Part shown: piece by piece, positions 43,876 to 51,800 of the stretch
How positions within the stretch are numbered: position 1 is the first letter of the stretch
Layout: every line of letters begins with the position of its first letter
NCBI RefSeq assembly: GCF_011761355.1
Contig: NZ_JAASRW010000002.1
Span: 62,001-126,000, forward strand
From: Paenibacillus lupini
GTDB taxonomy: Bacteria; Bacillota; Bacilli; Paenibacillales; Paenibacillaceae
Length of the DNA stretch: 64,000 bases
Reading direction: 5' to 3'
Made by a program: the position numbers and the translations under genes
The notes under the pieces: model-generated
The model's input: only the letters and a program-made list of their open reading frames with translations
Told to the model about the DNA's origin: nothing
Databases searched by the model: none

Positions 43876-45483
43876 ATGTACAAAGTACTTATCGTCGATG
43901 ACGAATATTATTTCAGACAAGCCTTGAAGATTTCGCTGCCATGGAGTGAGCTGGGGTTTCAAATCGCGGGGGAAGCAAAAAACGGGGCGGAAGCGCTGGA
44001 GATGATGCCTGAAGTTGAACCGGATGTCGTATTGGTCGATATGAATATGCCGATCATGGATGGTTTGGAGTTTATACATAAAGCCAAGGAACTCGGCCGG
44101 AAAACAAAATTTCTGGTGTTGTCGGGACACAGCGAATTCGCGTATGCCAGACAAGCCGTGCAATTAGGCGTGTTTAATTACGTGCTTAAACCCATTAACG
44201 AAGAAGAACTCCAAGGCTGTTTGCTGGATATGAGGGAGCTGATACGAACGGAGCGCCGGGGCGAGCTTGAGTTGGACGATTTAAGAAAGCAGGCGAGCGA
44301 AGGCTTGTCTGTCAGGAAGGAGCAAGTGTTAATCGGTTGGCTGCAAGGCAATGGACAAGATATCTCTGGAGCTGAGCAGGATCGGTTAAGGGAATTGGGA
44401 ATAAAGCTGGAAGGACTGCATTATCGAGCGGTTGTCGTCGATCTGGATGCAAACGAGGAGAGGAATCTTGAGGAGGGTATGCCGATCCGCAAAGCCAAGG
44501 TGCAAGAAATTGCTCAACACCATATACAAAGCGCCTTTCCGTGTGTCAGCTGTCACGATCAAGATACGCGTCTAGTTTTGATCATTGGCTCCCCTGACGG
44601 CTCCTTCAACAGCTTGGAAACGATTTGTGAACGGATTCGATTAAACGTACAGAACGACATGGCCAGAACGGTAACAATCGGCGTAGGGAATAGCTGCGAA
44701 GCGTTTGAGTTCATTCCGGTGTCATACAAAGAAGCGTTAATCGCCTTGAAGCAACGTTTTGTATGGGGAGGCAACAAGGTGTTTGTTCATTCCATGCTTA
44801 CGGAAACCGGTATGAAAGTCGGTTTGTTCTCGGTGGAAAAAAGAAGCGGCTTGCTGATGTTCATGAGAGTCGGAAATTTGTCCGAGACGGAAGAGTGGCT
44901 CTCCCGTTTTTTTCATGATGCTCGCGTTCAAAAGGCTTCCATGGAAATGCTGCTCCTCGCCGGGATTGAAATCGTATCCACCTGCCTTGAATTTTTGGCC
45001 GAAGCGTCGCAAAGCTTTGAAGACGTCTTCCAAAATACGACGCAACCCGATATGATACAGCACGTTCAGCGGATGAAAACCTTTAATGAACTGGAGAACT
45101 GGACACGTACTACAATTCTAAGGGCCATGAGCCATGTGCATAGTCGCAAGCCCAATAGAGCCGCCAAAGTCATAGAGGAGGTTAAATTGTATATAACGAG
45201 GCATTACGGCAACGAGGAATTGCGGATCGAAGATATCGCGAGAAGCGTTCATGTCAATTACAATCATCTTTGCTTCGTGTTCAAAAAGGAAACGACCTTC
45301 ACGATCAATGACTACCTGACCGAAGTACGGATCATGAAAGCAAAAGAACTGTTTGATCAGGGAGAGAAGGTTATCCAAAACGTAGCAAACCGGGTGGGCT
45401 ATGCGGACGCCAATTATTTCAGCAAATGCTTTAAAAAGTATATGGGAATCACGCCCAGCAAATATGTGAATCAAATCCAATAA
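43876..45483 (+). CDS. YesN-type response regulator (receiver + AraC)
   Basis: A 535-aa regulator. Receiver domain: Asp8-Asp9 (IVDDEYY), phospho-acceptor Asp55 (VVLVDMNMP), Lys105 (YVLKPIN). A long middle region follows (about 130-420). The C-terminal AraC domain contains IEDIARSVHVNYNHLCFVFKKE and IQNVANRVGYADANYFSKCFKK, ending ITPSKY. All phosphorelay residues are present, unlike the regulator at 14416-15171. It should activate the importer operon that starts 200 nt downstream. AGGAGGAAAG precedes the ATG. Confidence 0.92.
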   Translation: MYKVLIVDDEYYFRQALKISLPWSELGFQIAGEAKNGAEALEMMPEVEPDVVLVDMNMPIMDGLEFIHKAKELGRKTKFLVLSGHSEFAYARQAVQLGVFNYVLKPINEEELQGCLLDMRELIRTERRGELELDDLRKQASEGLSVRKEQVLIGWLQGNGQDISGAEQDRLRELGIKLEGLHYRAVVVDLDANEERNLEEGMPIRKAKVQEIAQHHIQSAFPCVSCHDQDTRLVLIIGSPDGSFNSLETICERIRLNVQNDMARTVTIGVGNSCEAFEFIPVSYKEALIALKQRFVWGGNKVFVHSMLTETGMKVGLFSVEKRSGLLMFMRVGNLSETEEWLSRFFHDARVQKASMEMLLLAGIEIVSTCLEFLAEASQSFEDVFQNTTQPDMIQHVQRMKTFNELENWTRTTILRAMSHVHSRKPNRAAKVIEEVKLYITRHYGNEELRIEDIARSVHVNYNHLCFVFKKETTFTINDYLTEVRIMKAKELFDQGEKVIQNVANRVGYADANYFSKCFKKYMGITPSKYVNQIQ

Positions 45484-45507
45484 AGCTATTTAAAGCAGGC
45501 GCTGGAC

Positions 45508-45543
45508 GAGAGTGAGAACTTTCCTCTATCGTCTATTTTTTTG
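45508..45543 (+). terminator. weak terminator after YesN gene
   Basis: GACGAGAG pairs imperfectly with CTCTATCGTC around an AT-rich loop and is followed by TATTTTTTTG. It separates the two-component genes from the importer. Confidence 0.5.
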
Positions 45544-45623
45544 CCGTTAATTTTACTGCTGGCCCGAGAATACTCTCTGTACTAAATTTAGGAAGATTCG
45601 TAAAATTAGCTCAAGGTCAAGGT

Positions 45624-45638
45624 TGATACCGCTTTCAA
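45624..45638 (-). promoter_or_regulatory. cre site (CcpA catabolite control) upstream of CUT1 importer
   Basis: On the minus strand the site reads TTGAAAGCGGTATCA, matching the degenerate cre consensus WTGNAARCGNWWWCA at all positions. It lies about 50 nt before the binding-protein start, where CcpA would block transcription when a preferred sugar is present (established for firmicutes). Confidence 0.7.
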
Positions 45639-45686
45639 CAGCTAGACTCAACCAATATCCGTTTCGACAAATAGGGGAGGTTTACA

Positions 45687-47054
45687 ATGAAAACGAAGTC
45701 AAAAGCAGCAGCTATGTTCCTTATGGCAAATATTCTTCTAGTTTCATCGGCATGCAGCAGCGGGAATGAAACAAAGTCCAACCAGCCGTCCAACAATCCG
45801 TCGCCTTCGGCAGCTAGTACGGAAGATAACAAGGAGACTGCTGCACCGGACGGCAAAAAAATCAAGATGAGAGTTATAACGATTACGACCGACGAGAATC
45901 GCAATAACATCATGGAAAAATTCATCAAGCCTAACATTGCCGCTGCGCTTCCCAATCTTGAAGTCGAGTTTGAGCCGGGCGGCGGCGGCGAGGATATGGC
46001 AAACAAATTGAAGACGTTGAATTCGTCCGGGGATATGCCGGACGTATTCTGGAACGATGCGGGCTACTTTACCCCGCTGAAGAACACGGGCAGCATTTTG
46101 GATCTGACACCCTATATTTCCAAAGACGGCTTCTTGGACAAATATGCGGTGCCGGATGCGTTAAAGCATGTCGATAACGGAATTTACAGCCTATCCTCCG
46201 GAGCCGACACGTATTTCACCCCCGTCATCTTTTACCATAAAGACATGTTTGAGGAAGCAGGGGTTAAGGTGCCGACGACGTTCGATGAGCTGATCCAAAT
46301 CTCGAAGACACTCAAGAGCAAGGGCATGGTTCCAGCCGTTACTCCCGGCAAGGACGGGTGGGGTCCGAAAATCTTCATGCTGCAGCAAATGATTCAAATC
46401 GGGGATCCGCAGGCGATGGCGGACCTCGTCAGCAACAAAACAGACTTTACCAATCCATCCGTCAAGGAAGGGGCGGCCCGCATTGAAACGCTGGTCAAGG
46501 AAGGCGTGTTCCCAGACGGAATAGCCAACCTGGATTACGGTCCGGCGATGGAGATGTTTACGTCTGAAAAAGCGGCAATGTTATGGATGTTTACTTGGGA
46601 GCTGCCAAATCTGGCAAAAGACGAAACGGTTGATTTCTTCCCGTTCCCAAGCGCGAGCGATAAGTATGATCCTGCACAGACCGTACAGTTCTGGGGTTCT
46701 CCGGTTAACGGCTATGCGGTCAACGGCAAAACCGAGCATCCGGAAGAGGCCGTTAAGCTTGCCGAATTTCTGGCCATGGCGGATGCGTTATACTTCGAAA
46801 CTACAGGAGCACCAATATCCTTGCAGACCGGCAACCAGGCAAATGACAGGAGCCCGCTCATGCAGAAGTTCGTTGACTGGTACAATCCAATCCCTAATAA
46901 AATCGCGTCCTTTGCTCTTAATTCGCTAGATGCGAGAACTTCTGCCGAAGTGTCTACGCAAGGAGCGAACTTATTGACGGGCGAGTACGCTGCCGAAGAC
47001 TTTAATGCCGCGATGAACAAGATTTGGGGCGAAAATACGTGGTTTAACAAGTAA
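45687..47054 (+). CDS. CUT1 sugar-binding lipoprotein
   Basis: A 455-aa lipoprotein (lipobox VSSACSSG near residue 21, then an Asn/Pro/Ser linker). The mature family-1 binding domain starts KIKMRVITITTDENRNNIMEKFIKP and includes LNSSGDMPDVFWNDAGYFTPL, FYHKDMFEEAGVKVPTTFDEL and AAMLWMFTWELP. It supplies the two permeases downstream and may also feed the YesM sensor. GGGGAGG precedes the ATG. A cre site lies upstream and a stem-loop downstream. Confidence 0.88.
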   Translation: MKTKSKAAAMFLMANILLVSSACSSGNETKSNQPSNNPSPSAASTEDNKETAAPDGKKIKMRVITITTDENRNNIMEKFIKPNIAAALPNLEVEFEPGGGGEDMANKLKTLNSSGDMPDVFWNDAGYFTPLKNTGSILDLTPYISKDGFLDKYAVPDALKHVDNGIYSLSSGADTYFTPVIFYHKDMFEEAGVKVPTTFDELIQISKTLKSKGMVPAVTPGKDGWGPKIFMLQQMIQIGDPQAMADLVSNKTDFTNPSVKEGAARIETLVKEGVFPDGIANLDYGPAMEMFTSEKAAMLWMFTWELPNLAKDETVDFFPFPSASDKYDPAQTVQFWGSPVNGYAVNGKTEHPEEAVKLAEFLAMADALYFETTGAPISLQTGNQANDRSPLMQKFVDWYNPIPNKIASFALNSLDARTSAEVSTQGANLLTGEYAAEDFNAAMNKIWGENTWFNK

Positions 47055-47071
47055 AAAAGAGGCGATAACAG

Positions 47072-47106
47072 CTAAATCCCCTTCGGCTAAACCCGGGGGG
47101 ATTTAG
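47072..47106 (+). promoter_or_regulatory. intercistronic stem-loop after sugar-binding gene
   Basis: CTAAATCCCC (47072-47081) pairs perfectly with GGGGATTTAG (47097-47106) around a 15-nt GC-rich loop, with no T-run. Likely an mRNA stabiliser or partial attenuator between binding protein and permease. Confidence 0.65.
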
Positions 47107-47132
47107 ACACAAATTAAATGGTGGAGAGAGCG

Positions 47133-48017
47133 ATGAACAAGTACTTTAGCACCAAAATGTCCATATTTGTTTTTGCTTCCCCGGCCTTGCTGCTGTTTAC
47201 TGTATTTTGCGTATACCCCTTGCTGCCGGAGATCTGGATGAGCTTGCATAAGCATGACGGATTTCGAAATTTGGGTTTTGTTGGTTTAGATAATTACAAA
47301 GACGTGATGGCTTCGCCATCCTTTTGGACCGCTCATAAAAATACGTATCTTATTGTAGCGATCTCCTTATTGCTAGGGCTGCCCCTATCCATGATGCTAT
47401 CGCTTTTTATGGACGCTCAAACACCAAGGTTTCGTCGATTCTTCAAGACGGCGGCGATGTTCCCCGCTATCTTGTCGGTTACGGTTGTTGCCCAGATCTG
47501 GCTGGCGTTCTACGAACCAAATTGGGGATTGTTCAACAGCATTCTTCATTCTTTCGGTCTGAGCTCCTGGACGCATTCGTGGTTAACGGAAAAGAAAACG
47601 GTAATGCCCAGCATCGGGCTGACATTCTTATGGCAATATATTGGTCTCAACGCGATGCTGTTTTATACAGGTATCAAGACCATACCGAAGAGCTACTATG
47701 AAGCGGCTTTGATCGACGGCGCCAATTTTGTTCAAGTCTGCTTGCGAATTACGATCCCCTTGCTGCAGAATGTCATCAAATACGTACTTATTCTGTCTAC
47801 ATTAGGCTCAATGGCCTTCTACTCGCATGTGCGAGTCATGACGGCAGGAGGCCCGGGCGACCTATCCAGGACGGTCATCTACCAGATGTATTATACGGCA
47901 TTTGATACTTCCGAGTTTGGCAAAGGTACTGCAATCGCCGTTATCTTTATTCTGGAATGCCTTTTGATCTCCTTTATCATCCAAAGGTACGTAGCCAGGG
48001 AAAAACTAGAGTTTTAA
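47133..48017 (+). CDS. CUT1 sugar ABC permease, MalF/UgpA type
   Basis: A 294-aa permease: first helix SIFVFASPALLLFTVFCVYPLL, EAA loop EAALIDGANFVQVCLRITIP, last helix IAVIFILECLLISFII. The start at ATG 47133 has GGAG 6 nt upstream; the in-frame ATG at 47118 overlaps that site. It is followed 16 nt later by the MalG-type partner. Confidence 0.9.
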   Translation: MNKYFSTKMSIFVFASPALLLFTVFCVYPLLPEIWMSLHKHDGFRNLGFVGLDNYKDVMASPSFWTAHKNTYLIVAISLLLGLPLSMMLSLFMDAQTPRFRRFFKTAAMFPAILSVTVVAQIWLAFYEPNWGLFNSILHSFGLSSWTHSWLTEKKTVMPSIGLTFLWQYIGLNAMLFYTGIKTIPKSYYEAALIDGANFVQVCLRITIPLLQNVIKYVLILSTLGSMAFYSHVRVMTAGGPGDLSRTVIYQMYYTAFDTSEFGKGTAIAVIFILECLLISFIIQRYVAREKLEF

Positions 48018-48033
48018 GCTAGGGGGGAGCTTT

Positions 48034-48846
48034 CTGAAAGTATTAAATCGAGTGTTTTGGGTAGCCGTCGGGTGCACGTTTCTGTTTCCCTTGTACTGGA
48101 TGGTAACGATGTCGTTGAAGTCCAAGAGCGAAGCTTATGACAATCCTTTTGGCGTACCGTCTTCCTTGGATTGGCTGAACTTCAGCGAAGCGTTGTCCAA
48201 ATATCATTTTTATACGTATTTCGAGAACAGCTTGATTTATACGGTTGGCACAATTGCCATAACGCTCGCAACGGGCAGCATGCTTGCTTATTGCCTCAGC
48301 CGCATGCAATGGAAACTCAATTCGGCTGTGCTGTTTTATGTATCTATGGGATTAATTGTCCCAATCGAGGTAGTCGTTATTCCTTTATTCCAGCTGGTTA
48401 AAACGCTGCATATCAAAAATAGCTATTTCGGTCTTATCCTGCCGTATTCCGGCTTCGCTATCGCTTCCTGCGTACTCATGCTGTATGCCTTTCTCCGTTC
48501 GTTGCCCAAGGAGCTGGAGGAAGCGGCATGCATAGACGGAGCGAATGTCTATCAAACGTATATAAGAATCATATTTCCAATCGTGATGCCAGCGCTGTTG
48601 ACGCAATGCGTCCTTATATTCATTCGGATATGGAACGAATTCCCGCTAGCTTTTATTATTGCCTCCAAGGATCAATTCCGGCCGCTTACCGTGGGCTTGC
48701 TTGGTTTCTTTGTCAACGTGGGAGTTACGGATTGGGGGCTGATCGGGGCGAGTATGCTGCTGTCCAGTCTGCCTATGATTATCGTTTATTTGGTAGGCAA
48801 CGAGAAGATCGAAAATGCTTTGACAGCCGGGGCTATTTTGAAGTGA
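48034..48846 (+). CDS. CUT1 sugar ABC permease, MalG type (possible CTG start)
   Basis: A 270-aa permease when read from CTG 48034, or 264 aa from GTG 48052. Features: FWVAVGCTFLFPLYWMVTMSLKSKSE and the EAA loop EAACIDGANVYQTYIRIIFP. The only strong ribosome-binding site, AGGGGGGAG (48021-48029), is 4-7 nt from the CTG but over 20 nt from the GTG, so I prefer the CTG. Upstream of the CTG the frame offers no ATG, GTG or TTG at a workable distance. It completes the importer; no ATPase gene is nearby. Confidence 0.8.
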   Translation: MKVLNRVFWVAVGCTFLFPLYWMVTMSLKSKSEAYDNPFGVPSSLDWLNFSEALSKYHFYTYFENSLIYTVGTIAITLATGSMLAYCLSRMQWKLNSAVLFYVSMGLIVPIEVVVIPLFQLVKTLHIKNSYFGLILPYSGFAIASCVLMLYAFLRSLPKELEEAACIDGANVYQTYIRIIFPIVMPALLTQCVLIFIRIWNEFPLAFIIASKDQFRPLTVGLLGFFVNVGVTDWGLIGASMLLSSLPMIIVYLVGNEKIENALTAGAILK

Positions 48847-48895
48847 ATTAGCCGGCACATGTGTATAGTATTTTACTTACATCCAAGGAGGTTTT

Positions 48896-51800
48896 ATGGA
48901 AGTGAGAAAAAGAGCATTCGTTTGGATTATGACTTTCGTAATGGTATTTTCCATGCTGCCCTTTTCAAGGTCGGTAGTCTCGGCTGACAGTGCGACTAGT
49001 ACTACTATCTATGTTGCTGCAAACGGCAATGATAACACAGGTGACGGAACGCAAGGAAAACCGTACAAAACGATTGCCAAGGCAAAAGCGGAAGTAAGGA
49101 CTCTGCCTAAGACCGGCGGTGATATTGTCGTTCAAATTGCGGATGGATTTTATTCGCTAAATGAAACCCTGGTTTTTACACAGGAAGATTCCGGAAGTGC
49201 AAGCAGCACGATTCGCTATGAGGCGGCACCGGGTGCGAAGCCGGTAATCAGCGCCGGTGAAATGCTGGAAAAAGGCGTATGGACAGAAGCGGTTGGCCTT
49301 ACCCAGACTGGCGGCTTAAAGGCGTATAAAACAACCCTTAACCGAAGCGATAAGCTGCGCGCGATCTATGTAAACGATAAGCGCGCCAACATGACGACGA
49401 GCCCGCAAATCGTTTCAACGGGCAGAACCGTCACGGGTACCCCTACAGTCAGCTTTACCTCCGCTGATAACCCTTGGGCGTGGCAGAACGGCAGCAACAT
49501 TCGGGCCGGTATCGTATTCGATGCCAGCGTAGGTCTGACGACGGAAACGAAAAACCCTCAAAACATCGAGGCCGAAAGCATGGGCGGCTCCACCGCCAGA
49601 TGGGCGAGACCTTTTGTCACTTTCGCGTCGATCGAACAAGCGCCGGCAGCCAGCAACAAGCCCGGCGGTGTCATGCTCCGGTTCCAGATGCCGTATGGGG
49701 CGATTTCACAGTCTTTAGGCAATAACACGCAATACAATCCAGGTAACAATCAAGTCATCCGCAACGCCTTCGAGTTCTTCAACAAACGCGGCGATTTCTA
49801 TTTCGACCAGGCAGAAAGCACGCTGTATTACATCCCGCTTGCGGGTGAGGATATTAATACCGCCGAGGTAGTCATTCCAAAGCTTGAGACGGTCCTCGAC
49901 ATTAGAGGAATCCCGGTAGGAGATCGGTTGAATCCTATTGAGGGCTCGGATGATGGACGCGTCAAAAACATAACCTTCAACGGGCTGACATTTGCCCATA
50001 CCGACTACAAACTGTTTGAACTGACAGGCACCTACACACTTAGCGACGGATCCGGTCCAGTAACGACCAGCTCCCACGGCTATGCGTCCGTTCAAGGCTC
50101 AATCGTGAACAAAGTTTACTTCCCAAGCAGCATTAACTGGCATGAGACTTTTTACCGAGGGTATGACATACCGCCTGCAGTCGTAATGATCAACGCAGCG
50201 AGGAACATTAAGGTACTGAACGGCGAGATCGGGCTTGCCGGATTTAATGGCATCCATATTGAAAACGATGTCAAGGATATCGAGGTCACGGGCAACTATA
50301 TCGTGGATACACTCGCTTCGGGCGTTGTAGTCGGACATCCGCAGCATATCTATGAAAACGATGAACCGATTAAGCATGAATCTAGCGTTTCCGTCTCCGG
50401 CACGCCAATAAGGAACTGGGCCGGCGTTAATAAGGAAAAGTTTACGGCGGGTACGGAAGCCGTGCCGGAAAATATTTATATTACCAATAACTTTTTGTAC
50501 AGGACCTGCTACGGATTTCCGGGCGCCAATGCACTAGCCTCTTTCTACACAACGAACATGCAAGTACTGCATAACTACATTTACGACACCACTTACGGCG
50601 CCATGAGCATCGGCTGGGGCTGGGACGAGTACGATGGGTTCGGCTTTACCGCCCAAGGTGCGAACAAGACCGGCGGCCCTTACCATGGTACGCATGAAAC
50701 AAGCGTCGCAAGATCTCCGATCATTTCCACAACCTCAAGAAATAACAAAATAAACTATAACCGGATAGAGGAAATTTGCACGGTAGTTAACGACTCCGGA
50801 GCCATTTATTCGCTGGGACGCCAAGGTGATCCGGGTAATTTGCCGGGCGGAGGGACATGGGACTCCGTCAATAATTTGACTAACGACCCCGTCACCGACA
50901 AGAACAGCAACTGGCATCCCGACAACTGGACGAATTTCACCGAGATGAACTACAACTTTCTTAACCCGAATCCAACTGACAAACCTACAACCTCCAACAA
51001 CTGGACCAACGGATTCCATCCCGACGAAGGCAGCACGTTCATTAAGATGCTGGGCAACGTCGTGCAGTCAAAGCTCTCCCATGCCCCAGGACAAAGCCGT
51101 CTTTTTGAATTTAACAACTGGAAGCGCAAAAGCGATATGATTGCCGCCCAAGGTTACGTGGACGGGAATAACAATCAGAACGGCGCTCCTAGGATTATTA
51201 ACGACAATTACAAAAGCGAAGCCCGCATTTGGCCGGTTAAGGGCAACGAAATCGTTTTGAATTCGGGTCTTGCGAACGAATACACCCATATGATCCCAAG
51301 AAGCCTCATTGCGGATACCGAGTTTGAGCTGGCTTCCAACGTCATCATGGGTAAAGGCGAGAAGCTGAACCGCAGAGGTCTGCTAAGTGCTCAAGACACG
51401 GTTTGGCTCGCGCCTGCGAACTCAACTCTCTTTAACGAAGGCAATACGATGACAAAAGCTGCCGGCGACGCAAAGTCGATCAAAGCACCGTCTGCCGCAG
51501 GTGAATACAAACTCTATATCCAGTACGGAGACGGCAGAGAAACGGCCACTTCCAAGTATACGGTATACGTCGACCAGAACGCGTCAGCGATCAATGTGGC
51601 AGACGGGGAAAATTACGAAGTTTCAGCGGTACGGCCTCTTGAACTAACTTTGAGTAAAGACTACACCTATACGCTGAGCGGCAATCCCGTTGTGAGCGGG
51701 TACAAAATCGCCACCGAAGGAAGCTGGACCTTGGTCGCCAGCACGCCGACGGAGCCAAATGCCATGACCGTCAACTTTACCACGACCGTATCGGTAGCCA

